A stretch of DNA of 64,000 bases from NCBI RefSeq assembly GCF_011455695.1, contig NZ_CP015030.1, positions 1,364,001-1,428,000 of the forward strand. The letters are read 5' to 3'. Positions 17,645 through 26,938 of this stretch are shown one piece after another. This DNA comes from Mannheimia granulomatis. Its GTDB lineage: Bacteria > Pseudomonadota > Gammaproteobacteria > Enterobacterales > Pasteurellaceae. Position 1 is the stretch's first letter. Every line of letters starts with the position of its first letter. The notes beneath the pieces were generated by a model. That model saw nothing but the letters and a program-made list of their open reading frames with translations. It ran no database searches and was not told the DNA's origin. A program made the position numbers and the translations under genes.

Positions 17645-18271
17645 CTATTCAATACCAACCATTTTATGGGTTTGAATACTTAGTTGCCATTTTGGCTTAT
17701 TTGGTCGTTGGTTCAACAAACCTAACTGCGTAATGGTATCTAACAAATTCATTTTTCCCTCCACTTCACAAGGTGAAAGGTAATAATGTTCGGCTTTGAT
17801 TTTGTTTTCCAACTGCTCACAAAACTCTTGTACCTCACCATCCACCACAACTCTCACTTCATTTGCAAAAGCAATACAACGGCGCTGGTATTTTTCCTGA
17901 TACATCCGCTTTGGGCTGGTTGCGATATAATCTATTTGTGGCGGAATTTCCTTTAAGCCGTTAGTTTCAATTGCTAAAAAATAGTCCTCTTGCTTTAGTT
18001 GATCCAATAACAGAGATAAATTCGGCTGAATAGTTGGCTCACCACCAGTGATGATAATATTCTTTGCCGAATAGCCTCGAACTTTGGCAAGAATATCGCC
18101 TAATGTCCATGACTCAAATTGATTGTAATTGGTGTCACACCATGGACAAGTAAGATTACATTTGCCAAAGCGTACAAAAATTGCTGGCATTCCGGTATTA
18201 AAACCTTCACCTTGCAAGCTCTCAAAAATTTCGACAATCGGAAAACTGGGATTAGAAATTAACATTCCCAT
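17645..18271 (-). CDS. queE: 7-carboxy-7-deazaguanine synthase QueE
   Basis: Radical SAM enzyme that contracts 6-carboxytetrahydropterin to 7-carboxy-7-deazaguanine, third step to queuosine. 208 residues. The cluster-binding motif is CNLTCPWC with C38, C42 and C45, the CxxxCxxC spacing of radical SAM enzymes, and GGEP follows (TGGEPTIQ). Its start codon shares the stop region of queD (one-base overlap at 18271), so it is co-translated at the end of a queC-queD-queE operon. Confidence 0.96.
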   Translation of the reverse strand: MGMLISNPSFPIVEIFESLQGEGFNTGMPAIFVRFGKCNLTCPWCDTNYNQFESWTLGDILAKVRGYSAKNIIITGGEPTIQPNLSLLLDQLKQEDYFLAIETNGLKEIPPQIDYIATSPKRMYQEKYQRRCIAFANEVRVVVDGEVQEFCEQLENKIKAEHYYLSPCEVEGKMNLLDTITQLGLLNQRPNKPKWQLSIQTHKMVGIE

Positions 18272-18696
18272 TATTTGCTGTACTCACAATAGGAAGTTGG
18301 CGTTTCCCATAAGCGAATCAAACTTACCGGTAAGCCCACTCTTTCCAGCTTTTCAAACATATATTTCGCCATTTCTTCCGCCGTTGTGCGACTTGGAATA
18401 CCATAAACTTTAGATTTTAAATCAACCAGCAGTTGAGCCACTTGGCTTTCACGTTCGCTATTTAAATCATAAATAAAGGCATGATCCATCGGCTCTAAAA
18501 TATGGGTTTTCACCACTGATTTCAGATCTGAATAATCCATCACCATACCACGCTTTGCTCCATTTTGATGTAGATCTCCTGTCACTTCAACTTGTAGCTT
18601 ATAGGTATGACCGTGCAAATTTTGACATTTACCATCGTGCCCATCCAGCATATGAGCCATATCAAAACTAAATTCTTTTGCAATTTTAAACATCAT
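18271..18696 (-). CDS. queD: 6-carboxytetrahydropterin synthase QueD
   Basis: Zinc enzyme of the PTPS fold that converts dihydroneopterin triphosphate to 6-carboxytetrahydropterin in queuosine synthesis. 141 residues. The zinc histidines are H15, H28 and H30 (LHGHTYKL) and the catalytic cysteine is C24 (GKCQNLHGH). The start may be M1 or M2. It lies immediately after queC (adjacent bases) and overlaps queE, so the three genes are one unit. Confidence 0.96.
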   Translation of the reverse strand: MMFKIAKEFSFDMAHMLDGHDGKCQNLHGHTYKLQVEVTGDLHQNGAKRGMVMDYSDLKSVVKTHILEPMDHAFIYDLNSERESQVAQLLVDLKSKVYGIPSRTTAEEMAKYMFEKLERVGLPVSLIRLWETPTSYCEYSK

Positions 18697-19353
18697 TTAA
18701 CCTCTTTCTGCCAAATATTCATGCAAGCCTTTTTCACGCAATACACAACTCGGACAGGTGTGGCATCCTCCCTCAACGCCTAAATAACACGTATGGGTGT
18801 GTTCACGAATGTAATCAAAAGCCCCTAATCGATCGGCTAATGCCCAAGTTTCCTTTTTGGTTAAATACATTAATGGCGTGCGAATATTAAAATTGTAATC
18901 CATCGCTAAATTGAGTGTAACATTCATTGATTTCACAAATATATCACGACAGTCCGGGTAACCACTAAAATCGGTTTCACACACACCGGTGAAAATAGTT
19001 TGAATACCCTGCCCTTTGGCGTAAATGGCAGTGTAGAGCAAAAATAACGCATTACGCCCATCTACAAAAGTGTTTGGCGTGCTGCCGTGTTGTTGAATAT
19101 TCGCTTTATCGTCCATTAAGGCATTGGTGGTGATAGCTTTAATTACTGAGGTATCAATCAAAGTTTGCTTCACCCCTAAATCTTGGGCAATCCACGCTGC
19201 TTTTTCCAATTCAATGGAATGGCGTTGCCCATATTGGAAAGTGACGACTTCTACATTTTCTCTGCCAAATTCAGCGATAGCTTGAAACAAGCAAGTAGTG
19301 GAATCTTGACCGCCGGAAAAAATCACAACAGCCTTTGGAGTTTGGTTAGTCAT
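18697..19353 (-). CDS. queC: 7-cyano-7-deazaguanine synthase QueC
   Basis: ATP-dependent enzyme that turns 7-carboxy-7-deazaguanine into preQ0. 218 residues. The PP-loop SGGQDSTT is at 13-20. The C-terminal zinc site is C189, C197, C200 and C203 in [15 protein letters not shown]. First gene of the queCDE operon. The leader holds a preQ1-I riboswitch whose 3' end contains the ribosome-binding site AAGGA for this start codon. Confidence 0.97.
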   Translation of the reverse strand: MTNQTPKAVVIFSGGQDSTTCLFQAIAEFGRENVEVVTFQYGQRHSIELEKAAWIAQDLGVKQTLIDTSVIKAITTNALMDDKANIQQHGSTPNTFVDGRNALFLLYTAIYAKGQGIQTIFTGVCETDFSGYPDCRDIFVKSMNVTLNLAMDYNFNIRTPLMYLTKKETWALADRLGAFDYIREHTHTCYLGVEGGCHTCPSCVLREKGLHEYLAERG

Positions 19354-19359
19354 ATTGTG

Positions 19360-19398
19360 TCCTTAGTTTTTTTGCGTGGGAGGTTTACGAACCACGTA
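19360..19398 (-). promoter_or_regulatory. preQ1-I riboswitch upstream of queC
   Basis: Read on the minus strand, stem P1 is CCACG-type: CGTGG (19396..19392) pairs with CCACG (19379..19375). The loop reads TTCGTAAACCTC, and the tail AAAAAAACTAAGGA ends at 19360. These are the hallmarks of the preQ1-I class: one short stem, a C-rich loop and an A-rich tail that folds back as a pseudoknot. The AAGGA of the tail is the queC Shine-Dalgarno, six bases before the ATG, so preQ1 binding should hide it and lower queCDE translation. Confidence 0.9.
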
Positions 19399-19579
19399 AG
19401 ATGAAAAAATACAAGCGGTACTTTTTGCCTTGTATTTTGCGAAAGGCGGCATTTTACAGAGAAATTGAGAAAAAGGCTATTTAAATAGCATCTACTCTTG
19501 CAATAAATCAAAGAATTTACTTTCTCTTATACCCAAAATTAACTAGAATTAGGGTAATTTTATTGTAAGGAATTCGAAA

Positions 19580-19828
19580 ATGCTCACCCCAAAAAACTTA
19601 GAAGCTATTGCTCAACAATTACACAATGCCTTACCCCAAGGTTTAAGAAACGTCGGTAACGACCTCGATGAAAAATTTAAACAAATATTGCAAGCCCAAT
19701 TAGCTCGTCTTGATGTGGTTACCCGAGAAGAATTTGACGTGCAATCACAGGTTTTACTGCGCACCCGTGAAAAATTAAATGAATTAGAAAAACGTCTTGA
19801 TGAATTAACAAAAGATGCACAATCTTAA
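19580..19828 (+). CDS. ubiK: Ubiquinone biosynthesis accessory factor UbiK (YqiC family)
   Basis: An 82-residue soluble protein of the UbiK/YqiC (BMFP) family, which helps the Ubi complex make ubiquinone under aerobic conditions. The N-terminal half ([27 protein letters not shown]) is an amphipathic helix. The C-terminal half (about residues 45-80) is a Glu/Lys/Leu-rich coiled coil typical of the trimeric family. AAGGAA ribosome site. It lies 31 bp before pgi and may share its transcript. Confidence 0.9.
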   Translation: MLTPKNLEAIAQQLHNALPQGLRNVGNDLDEKFKQILQAQLARLDVVTREEFDVQSQVLLRTREKLNELEKRLDELTKDAQS

Positions 19829-19859
19829 GCCTATTCACATTTAGTAAAAGGAAATAAAG

Positions 19860-21500
19860 ATGCAAAAAATTAACCCAACTCAAACTTTTGCTTGGAATGC
19901 ATTAGAGCAACATAAAGCAGACAATCTGACTATACCTCAACTTTTTGCAGCTGATGCAAACCGCTTTGATAAATATTCACTTCGTTTTGAAAATGAGCTG
20001 TTAGTCGATTTTTCAAAAAATGCCATTAATGAAAAAACCCTCACTCTACTTCGCCAACTTGCTAACGAATGTGGCTTAGAATCAGCTAAAAATGCAATGT
20101 TCTCGGGCAAGAAAATCAACCGTACCGAAAACCGTGCCGTTTTACATGTAGCCTTACGTAACCGCTCAAATACGCCAATCGCTGTGGATGGCAAAGATGT
20201 GATGCCGGAAGTTAATGCGGTATTAGCAAAAATGAAAGATTTCTGTGAGCGTGTGATTTCAGGTGAATGGAAAGGCTACACCGGCAAAGCGATTACAGAT
20301 GTCATTAATATCGGTATTGGTGGCTCCGATTTAGGTCCTTATATGGTAACAGAAGCCCTACGACCGTATAAAAACCACTTAAATATGCATTTCGTGTCTA
20401 ATGTGGACGGCACACATATTGCAGAAGTATTACGTAAAGTCAATCCTGAAACAACCTTAGTTTTAGTCGCTTCAAAAACCTTCACGACCCAAGAAACCAT
20501 GACTAATGCACTTTCAGCTCGTAAATGGTTATTAGATTTGGCTCAAGATGAATCTGCGGTAGCAAAACATTTTGTGGCACTTTCAACTAATGCGAACGAA
20601 GTAGCAAAATTTGGTATTGATACCGCTAATATGTTTGAATTCTGGGACTGGGTTGGCGGCCGTTATTCTCTATGGTCTGCAATCGGTTTATCTATTGCTC
20701 TTTCTATCGGCTTTAACAACTTTGAACAATTATTAGCCGGCGCACATGCTATGGATAACCACTTCTTAATTACCCCTATTGAGAAAAACATTCCAACTAC
20801 ATTAGCCTTAGTCGGTATTTGGAATAACAATTTCTTAGGGGCAGAATCGGAAGCTATTTTACCTTATGACCAATATATGCACCGTTTTGCAGCTTATTTC
20901 CAACAAGGTAATATGGAGTCTAACGGTAAATTTGTCGGTCGTGATGGCAAACCGGTTACTCATCAAACCGGCCCGATTATTTGGGGCGAACCGGGAACAA
21001 ACGGTCAGCATGCTTTCTACCAATTAATTCACCAAGGCACAAAATTAATCCCTTGTGATTTTATTGCACCGGCACAAACACATAACCCGTTAAGCGATCA
21101 TCACAATAAATTGCTCTCTAACTTCTTCGCTCAAACTGAGGCTCTTGCATTCGGTAAATCAAAAGAAACAGTAGAAAAAGAGTTCTTAGATTCAGGCAAA
21201 ACCTTAGACGAAGTGGCTGAAATCGTACCGTTTAAAGTCTTTATCGGCAATAAACCAACCAATTCAATTTTGGTACAGAAAATTACACCATACAGCTTAG
21301 GGGCCCTGATTGCAATGTACGAACATAAAATCTTTGTACAAGGTGTGATCTTCAATATTTACAGCTTCGACCAATGGGGAGTGGAACTTGGTAAGCAGTT
21401 AGCTAACCGTATTTTGCCTGAACTGGAAAATAATGAAGAAATCACAAGCCATGACAGTTCGACTAACGGTTTAATCAATCAATTTAAAGCTTGGCGTTAG
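19860..21500 (+). CDS. pgi: Glucose-6-phosphate isomerase
   Basis: Interconverts glucose 6-phosphate and fructose 6-phosphate in glycolysis. 546 residues, the usual bacterial length. PGI signatures are visible: [10 protein letters not shown] (about 145-154), [13 protein letters not shown] (about 264-276) and [18 protein letters not shown] (about 377-394), the last containing the catalytic His; the end has the Lys segment [12 protein letters not shown]. Preceded by AAGGAAA. Confidence 0.98.
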   Translation: MQKINPTQTFAWNALEQHKADNLTIPQLFAADANRFDKYSLRFENELLVDFSKNAINEKTLTLLRQLANECGLESAKNAMFSGKKINRTENRAVLHVALRNRSNTPIAVDGKDVMPEVNAVLAKMKDFCERVISGEWKGYTGKAITDVINIGIGGSDLGPYMVTEALRPYKNHLNMHFVSNVDGTHIAEVLRKVNPETTLVLVASKTFTTQETMTNALSARKWLLDLAQDESAVAKHFVALSTNANEVAKFGIDTANMFEFWDWVGGRYSLWSAIGLSIALSIGFNNFEQLLAGAHAMDNHFLITPIEKNIPTTLALVGIWNNNFLGAESEAILPYDQYMHRFAAYFQQGNMESNGKFVGRDGKPVTHQTGPIIWGEPGTNGQHAFYQLIHQGTKLIPCDFIAPAQTHNPLSDHHNKLLSNFFAQTEALAFGKSKETVEKEFLDSGKTLDEVAEIVPFKVFIGNKPTNSILVQKITPYSLGALIAMYEHKIFVQGVIFNIYSFDQWGVELGKQLANRILPELENNEEITSHDSSTNGLINQFKAWR

Positions 21501-21510
21501 TATATATTCT

Positions 21511-21556
21511 ACAAGCGGTGAAATTTACAAAATTTTTAGCAAATTCCACCGCTTGT
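21511..21556 (+). terminator. Inverted uptake-sequence pair after pgi
   Basis: ACAAGCGGT (21511..21519) and ACCGCTTGT (21548..21556) are inverted copies of the uptake word, 10 bp after the pgi stop. Confidence 0.6.
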
Positions 21557-21591
21557 TATATGAACAAAGCAAACTGAATTCAAGTTATAAA

Positions 21592-21617
21592 AAATGGAGC
21601 CAAAGCTCCATTTTTTT
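21592..21617. terminator. Rho-independent terminator
   Basis: AAATGGAGC (21592..21600) and GCTCCATTT (21605..21613) flank loop CAAA and are followed by a T run on the plus strand. It also sits at the 3' end of the minus-strand secreted-protein gene, so it may serve both. Confidence 0.8.
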
Positions 21618-21957
21618 ATTTATCTCTTATCACTTTTTTTACTTCACAGCGGTTGGCTATAATATCTTTATCAGACATAAACGCATATCGGCACTGCGAT
21701 TTAAAATATTGAACTTCGGCTTTATCCGGAATATGTTGGGCGCCAACCCTCAGCTCTTCCATTGAAAAGCTGCTCACCTCTTCTTCCATTTCATTTTGAG
21801 CCTGTTTCAAAATTTTACGTTCAGATATTTTAAATGCTTGTTTATTATCTGATTTTTTAAGATAGTCAGGCTGAGCTTTATGGTTAGATGGATAATTCGC
21901 CTGAACATCACTAACCATAAAAGAACATATTGCTATAAAACCAAGAGAAGATCTCAT
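21616..21957 (-). CDS. Small predicted secreted protein of unknown function
   Basis: Not recognised. 113 residues with a short signal peptide (hydrophobic core LGFIAICSFMV, cleavage likely after VQA near residue 20). The mature part is charged and mostly helical, with a Lys-rich stretch (about 28-50) and an acidic one (EMEEEVSSFSMEE, about 56-68). Two cysteines near the end (SQCRYAF and NRCEVKK) could form a disulfide in the periplasm. Single-gene unit between pgi and gor. AT content is like its neighbours. The signal peptide and terminator support a real gene. Confidence 0.6.
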   Translation of the reverse strand: MRSSLGFIAICSFMVSDVQANYPSNHKAQPDYLKKSDNKQAFKISERKILKQAQNEMEEEVSSFSMEELRVGAQHIPDKAEVQYFKSQCRYAFMSDKDIIANRCEVKKVIRDK

Positions 21958-22017
21958 GTTAATCCAAATATTAATAAAATTTCCTTTTTCCTATAGGGAA
22001 TACTTATTGTATTACAT

Positions 22018-23388
22018 TTAACGCATGGTTACAAATTCTTCAGAACCTGTTGGATGAATAGCCACTGTGCTGTCAAAATCAGCTTTTGTTGCTCCCATCT
22101 TAATCGCTACAGCGAAACCTTGAATCATTTCATCTACGCCAAATCCGATACCATGTAACCCTACTATCTTTTCATCAGCCCCTACACATACCAATTTCAT
22201 TCGGCAAGGCTGACGATGCTGAGTAACTGCAGTATACATTGCTGTAAATGAGGATTTATATACCTTAACATTTGCTTCACCATACTGCTCTATAGCTTGA
22301 GGCTCTGTTAATCCAATAGTACCAATAGGTGGGTGACTAAATATAACTGTTGGCACTAAATTGTAATCTAAACACTCATTTGGTTTATTATTAAACAAAC
22401 GTTCTGATAAACGGCGACCTGCAGCAACTGCAACGGGCGTTAACTCAATGCCACCTTCAATAATATCACCTACCGCATAAATATTCGGCACATTAGTATT
22501 TTGGAATTTATCGACTTTAATAAAACCACGTTCATTGGTTTCTACCCCCACAGCCTCCAAATTTATCACATCAGTGGCAGGTTCCCTGCCAATTGCCCAA
22601 ACAAGCGTATCTACTGTTGTTTTGCGTCCGTCTGCTAATTGTAAAGTTAAAGAACCATCCTTATTTTTCAGCACTTCTTTTGGAATAGCTTGAGTGTGTA
22701 GTTCTACACCGTCCTGGGCTAGCACTTCAACTAAAGTTTCAACAATTAACGGATCTTGGTTACGCACCGGGGCATGTTGACGCACAAATAAGTGTGTTTC
22801 TACTCCAAGACTATTAAAAACTCCAGCCAATTCAACTGCAATATAGCCGGCTCCAACAATGGCAAGACGTTTCGGTAACTCTGTTAATGCAAATACACCA
22901 TCAGAAGTTATGCCATACCCCGCCCCTTTCACATCCGGGATACTAGGGCGTCCACCTGTTGCAATTAAAATATGATCTGCGGTTACTTCTTCTGTTGAAC
23001 CATCAGGATAACTCACCTCAATGGTTGTAGCATCTTTAAAACGGGCAAAACCGTTAAGTACATCAACACCATTTTTGCTTAATACATTGTTGTAAGAACC
23101 ATGAATACGCTCAATATACGCTTGTCGGCTTTCTACCAATTTTGCATAATCAAAATGGTTAACTTCTAGATCAAAACCATAGTCTGGAGCATATCGATGA
23201 ATAGCTTCAGCAATGTGAGCACCGTAAAACATAACTTTTTTCGGCACACAGCCAACATTCACACAGGTTCCCCCTAAATGTTTAGCTTCAATAATTGCAC
23301 ATTTTTGACCGTAGCTGGCCGCCCGATTGATAGAGGCTATTCCACCACTACCACCACCGATAGCTATATAATTATAATGTTTAGCCAT
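22018..23388 (-). CDS. gor: Glutathione-disulfide reductase
   Basis: FAD- and NADPH-dependent flavoprotein that reduces oxidised glutathione. 456 residues. The N-terminal FAD-binding GGGSGG is at 11-16. The redox-active disulfide is C42-VNVG-C47 in [16 protein letters not shown] second nucleotide-binding [11 protein letters not shown] lies mid-protein. The interface segment [12 protein letters not shown] at the C-terminus carries the catalytic His. AGGAGC ribosome site. Trypanothione or dihydrolipoamide reductases share the fold, but the sequence is typical of bacterial Gor. Confidence 0.95.
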   Translation of the reverse strand: MAKHYNYIAIGGGSGGIASINRAASYGQKCAIIEAKHLGGTCVNVGCVPKKVMFYGAHIAEAIHRYAPDYGFDLEVNHFDYAKLVESRQAYIERIHGSYNNVLSKNGVDVLNGFARFKDATTIEVSYPDGSTEEVTADHILIATGGRPSIPDVKGAGYGITSDGVFALTELPKRLAIVGAGYIAVELAGVFNSLGVETHLFVRQHAPVRNQDPLIVETLVEVLAQDGVELHTQAIPKEVLKNKDGSLTLQLADGRKTTVDTLVWAIGREPATDVINLEAVGVETNERGFIKVDKFQNTNVPNIYAVGDIIEGGIELTPVAVAAGRRLSERLFNNKPNECLDYNLVPTVIFSHPPIGTIGLTEPQAIEQYGEANVKVYKSSFTAMYTAVTQHRQPCRMKLVCVGADEKIVGLHGIGFGVDEMIQGFAVAIKMGATKADFDSTVAIHPTGSEEFVTMR

Positions 23389-23457
23389 GATTTTGCTCCT
23401 TACAATGAATTACTCTAATTATTCTAACAACTTTTATAACAAATAGTTCAAATTACT

Positions 23458-23991
23458 CTAATAGGCTTTATGCTTAATATATGAAGAATTAAGAGCCTTA
23501 TCAATATAGGCCATTGCCAATGCAGAAATGATAAAAGCGATATGAATCACCACTTGCCATAACATCGTTTTTTCATCTAATCTGGAAGCATTAATAAAAG
23601 TTTGCAACAAATGAATAGAAGAAATGCTAATAATTGCCATCGATAATTTAACTTTCAAAATGGTCGCATTTACATGATCAAGCCATTCCGGTTGGTCAGG
23701 ATGATTGTTTACTTTCAACCGAGAAACAAAGGTTTCATATCCTCCTACAATCACCATGACTAACAGGTTTGCAATCATCACCACATCAATTAAATTCAAC
23801 ACCGCTAACATAACGGTATTGGCATCCATTTGATTTAAATTTACGACTAATTCATACAGAGATTTTATAAATTTATAAGCATAAATCCCTTGAACAACAA
23901 TTAACCCTAAGTAAATCGGTAATTGTAGCCAACGGCTGGCAAAAATAATTTTCCCTAAAATGTTTGCTCGGGCATTTAATTCTGTTTGCAT
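23458..23991 (-). CDS. YqhA-family (UPF0114) membrane protein
   Basis: 177 residues from the ATG at 23991 ([21 protein letters not shown]), chosen because TTGGAG lies five bases upstream; a longer frame adds 15 residues without a ribosome site. Four hydrophobic segments (about residues 13-33, 52-76, 105-125 and 136-155). Matches the UPF0114/YqhA family of conserved inner-membrane proteins of unknown function. Single gene between gor and the nitroreductase gene. Confidence 0.8.
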   Translation of the reverse strand: MQTELNARANILGKIIFASRWLQLPIYLGLIVVQGIYAYKFIKSLYELVVNLNQMDANTVMLAVLNLIDVVMIANLLVMVIVGGYETFVSRLKVNNHPDQPEWLDHVNATILKVKLSMAIISISSIHLLQTFINASRLDEKTMLWQVVIHIAFIISALAMAYIDKALNSSYIKHKAY

Positions 23992-24024
23992 AATACTCCA
24001 ATAGATAGCACTAAATATAAAAAA

Positions 24025-24081
24025 ACAAGCGGTCAAATTCTAACAATTTTTGCAAAAAAATTAACAGATTTGACCGCTTGT
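24025..24081 (-). terminator. Inverted uptake-sequence terminator after the nitroreductase gene
   Basis: ACAAGCGGTCAAA (24025..24037) and TTTGACCGCTTGT (24069..24081) form a 13-bp stem, downstream of the minus-strand nitroreductase gene. Confidence 0.7.
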
Positions 24082-24097
24082 ATAATATCTATTTTTC

Positions 24098-24736
24098 TTA
24101 TTTTTTAAAGCCTTTTCCATCATTCCAAGAAACAGTGTATTCTAGTGGCAAACGACAGCTTGGTAATGCAGGAACTGCCGCTTTCCCCATGGCTAACAAC
24201 ATCACCGGCAAATAGCGTGCTTTATCAATTTTCAACAAATCCAATACCGCATCACGATCAAAAATACCAATAGCATGAGTGTCATAACCTTTATTTTTCG
24301 CTATCAGCATTAATTGCATTGACACTAAACTAGAATCAATTAAAACCTGATCTCGAATCTCTGCTGCACTTAGTTGATTATGTAAATTCAACAAAAAATC
24401 AAAACTACGATCTCTAAAACTTTCATGCAAACAACCGTTTTTCACTGAATTTTCTAAAAGATCGCCTAATAATCTTTCATACTGTAAGTCTGCTAAAATA
24501 GCAATTACTACCGAGGAAGTTTCACAGGGAGGTCCATTAAAGGCTACATTAGCAGATAGCGCTTTTTTAACCTGTTGGTCATCTACCACAACAAAGCGCC
24601 AAGGTTGTAAATTCGCTTTTGAAGGGGCAAGTTGTGCGAGAGTGAGCATTTCTTCTAACTCGGCTCGGTTTATTTTTATACTTGAATCGAACGCTTTAAT
24701 GGTTTTACGTTGCTCAATTACATTTTTTAATTCCAT
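24098..24736 (-). CDS. Nitroreductase-family NAD(P)H oxidoreductase
   Basis: FMN-dependent oxidoreductase of the nitroreductase fold, 212 residues. The start is the ATG at 24736 (MELKNVIEQRKTIKAFD), with AAGGA six bases upstream. N-terminal RKTIKAFD and LAPSKANLQPWRFVVV (about residues 34-49) are the usual FMN-phosphate-binding segments. The C-terminal domain has GYDTHAIGIFDRDAVLDLLKI. Physiological substrate unknown; such enzymes reduce quinones or nitro compounds. Single gene. Confidence 0.85.
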   Translation of the reverse strand: MELKNVIEQRKTIKAFDSSIKINRAELEEMLTLAQLAPSKANLQPWRFVVVDDQQVKKALSANVAFNGPPCETSSVVIAILADLQYERLLGDLLENSVKNGCLHESFRDRSFDFLLNLHNQLSAAEIRDQVLIDSSLVSMQLMLIAKNKGYDTHAIGIFDRDAVLDLLKIDKARYLPVMLLAMGKAAVPALPSCRLPLEYTVSWNDGKGFKK

Positions 24737-24871
24737 AGTTTTTCCTTGCATTCATCAAAATTTGAACAGTCTATAACTTAGAAATATGAAATGTAAGAAC
24801 CTCAAAGAGGTATTCCACCCATTTATTGAGATAGGTCAAAATTATGATATAGACCACAGTACTAATGAGTC

Positions 24872-25666
24872 TTAAACCGCCCAAGCCGCTTCAGTTAGAG
24901 GCTTACCAAAATAGCTTTCAATCAATCGCTTGGTAATTTGATGTTGGGGATTTAATAAAATCTCTTTAGTTGGACCATATTCTACAATTTCTCCGCTTTG
25001 CATCACCATAAGCTTATCACTCACATGCTTAATCAGTCCCAAATTCTGACCAACATAGATATATGAAATTGCCTGCCGTTGCTGCACACTTAACATCAAA
25101 TTGGTTAATTGCGTTTTAACTGAGAAATCCAACACACTCATGGTATCATCTGCAATAATAATTTCGGGTTCTAAAATTAAGGCACGAGCCAAGGCAATTC
25201 TCTGCTTCTGCCCACTTGAAGCTTCTGAAATAGGGATTAATGCGTGTTCCGGATACATACCAACTAATCTAAGCGTATTAAAAATCCGTTCATTTCTCTC
25301 TTCTTCACTTAAATCAGTTGCTAGTCGTAAAGGTGTATCTAGAATTTGCCCGATATTATAATTGGGATCAAAGGCATCATTAGGGTCTTGGAACATCATT
25401 CGAATATGCTTCGCACGATATTTATAATCGCCGAAAGTCAACTCATTGCCACGAAACACTAGTCTACCTGAGGTCGGTTCAACCATACCGGCAATCATTT
25501 TTGCTAACGTCGATTTTCCTGCACCATTCTCTCCTACAATCGCGAGAGTTTCTTTACGATTGAGCGTAAAAGAAACCTCTTTCACCGCATAAAAATCCTG
25601 TTTATGAAACAAGCTGTCGCGTTCAATAAAACGTTTATTCAAATTGTGGACTTCAAGTAATGCCAT
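24872..25666 (-). CDS. sapF: SapF-like peptide ABC transporter ATP-binding protein
   Basis: 264 residues, closest in sequence to SapF of the SapABCDF transporter, which imports antimicrobial peptides or putrescine in related bacteria. Walker A GENGAGKST is at 45-53, the Q-loop Gln is Q93 and the signature is SSGQKQR at 150-156. Two catalytic positions depart from the norm: the Walker B glutamate is Asp174 (IIIADDT) and the H-loop histidine is Asn208 (YVGQNLG); E. coli SapF keeps Glu and His there. No sapA, sapB, sapC or sapD is adjacent. Either this is the non-catalytic half of a heterodimer with SapD or a weakened ATPase. Confidence 0.85.
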   Translation of the reverse strand: MALLEVHNLNKRFIERDSLFHKQDFYAVKEVSFTLNRKETLAIVGENGAGKSTLAKMIAGMVEPTSGRLVFRGNELTFGDYKYRAKHIRMMFQDPNDAFDPNYNIGQILDTPLRLATDLSEEERNERIFNTLRLVGMYPEHALIPISEASSGQKQRIALARALILEPEIIIADDTMSVLDFSVKTQLTNLMLSVQQRQAISYIYVGQNLGLIKHVSDKLMVMQSGEIVEYGPTKEILLNPQHQITKRLIESYFGKPLTEAAWAV

Positions 25667-25723
25667 AAGATTGAACCAAAAGAAAATAAAGCCATAGTTT
25701 ACCGCAAAAAATAAATAAAAAAA

Positions 25724-25749
25724 GACCGCTTGTCTAACAACAAGCGGTC
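25724..25749 (-). terminator. Compact uptake-sequence hairpin between fbaA and sapF
   Basis: GACCGCTTGT (25724..25733) and ACAAGCGGTC (25740..25749) are perfectly complementary with a six-base loop. It lies 23 bp past the fbaA stop on the minus strand and ends fbaA transcripts. Confidence 0.8.
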
Positions 25750-25772
25750 GGATTTATTAAAAATATTGCAAA

Positions 25773-26849
25773 TTATAATACGTTCACACAGTTTAAGTCT
25801 TCGAAAGATTGCTCTAAGCGTTTAGACATAGACTCTTCCATTTTACGTAACCAAACACGTGGATCGTAGTATTTTTTATTTGGTGCATCAGGGCCTGTCG
25901 GGTTGCCTAATTGACCTTGTAAGTACGCTTCGTTTGCTTTGTAGAATTGAAGGATACCATCCCACGCTGCCCATTGAGTATCGGTATCAATGTTCATTTT
26001 GATTGCACCGTAGCTGATTGCTTCACGGATCTCTTCACGAGAAGAACCTGAACCACCGTGGAATACGAAGTCTAATGATTTCGCAGGTAAACCACGCTCT
26101 TTAGAAACATACTCTTGTGAAGCCCCTAAAATAGACGGTTTTAATTTCACATTACCCGGTTTGTAAACACCGTGTACGTTACCAAATGCCGCTGCAATAG
26201 TGAAACGTGGGCTGATTGGGCTTAATTGGTCATAAACATATAACACTTCTGATGGTTGAGTGTAAAGTTTAGACTCATCCACATCTGAGTTATCTACGCC
26301 ATCTTCTTCACCACCGGTTACACCGATTTCAATTTCAAGGGTCATACCGATTTTATCCATACGTGCTAGATATTCACGGCAGATTTCCATATTTTCTTCA
26401 ATTGGCTCTTCAGATAAATCGATCATGTGTGAAGAAAATAATGGGCGACCGGTTTCTGCAAAGTGTTTTTCGCCTGCTTCTAATAAGCCGTCAATCCAAG
26501 GAAGTAAGTTTTTCGCTGCATGGTCTGTATGAAGAATAACAGGCACACCGTATTCAACCGCTAATTGGTGAACGTGTTTCGCACCTGCAATCGCACCTAA
26601 TACATCAGGACGAGCACCTGAGGTAGGTTTAATACCTTTACCGGCATAGAATTGTGCACCACCGTTTGAGAATTGAACAATTACCGGTGATTTAACACGT
26701 GCGGCAGTTTCTAATACTGCATTTACAGAGTCAGAACCTACACAGTTTACTGCAGGAATTGCGAAGTTGTGTTCTTTAGCGTAAGCGAAAACTTTTTGTA
26801 CGTCGTCGCCTGTTACCACGCCCGGTTTTACGATGTTTAATAATGACAT
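25773..26849 (-). CDS. fbaA: Class II fructose-bisphosphate aldolase
   Basis: Zinc-dependent aldolase that splits fructose 1,6-bisphosphate. 358 residues as in E. coli FbaA. The zinc-site HTDHAAKNLLPW (about residues 109-120) and the second signature LEIEIGVTGGEEDGVDN (about 171-187) are present, followed by HGGSGSSREEIREAI. It lies downstream of pgk on the same strand, a classical glycolytic pairing, separated by about 90 bp with an imperfect uptake-word hairpin. Confidence 0.97.
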   Translation of the reverse strand: MSLLNIVKPGVVTGDDVQKVFAYAKEHNFAIPAVNCVGSDSVNAVLETAARVKSPVIVQFSNGGAQFYAGKGIKPTSGARPDVLGAIAGAKHVHQLAVEYGVPVILHTDHAAKNLLPWIDGLLEAGEKHFAETGRPLFSSHMIDLSEEPIEENMEICREYLARMDKIGMTLEIEIGVTGGEEDGVDNSDVDESKLYTQPSEVLYVYDQLSPISPRFTIAAAFGNVHGVYKPGNVKLKPSILGASQEYVSKERGLPAKSLDFVFHGGSGSSREEIREAISYGAIKMNIDTDTQWAAWDGILQFYKANEAYLQGQLGNPTGPDAPNKKYYDPRVWLRKMEESMSKRLEQSFEDLNCVNVL

Positions 26850-26885
26850 TTTTGCTTCCTATTTATATAAAATAAAATGATTTAA

Positions 26886-26929
26886 AAGCGGTCAAAATTG
26901 CAAATTTTTACTGAAATCCAACCGCTTGT
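26886..26929 (-). terminator. Imperfect uptake-word hairpin between pgk and fbaA
   Basis: AAGCGGT (26886..26892) and ACCGCTT (26921..26927) are inverted, with a T/A-rich loop. The stem is shorter than in other pairs, so it may terminate only partly, leaving read-through from pgk into fbaA. Confidence 0.4.
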
Positions 26930-26938
26930 AGTGCTCTA

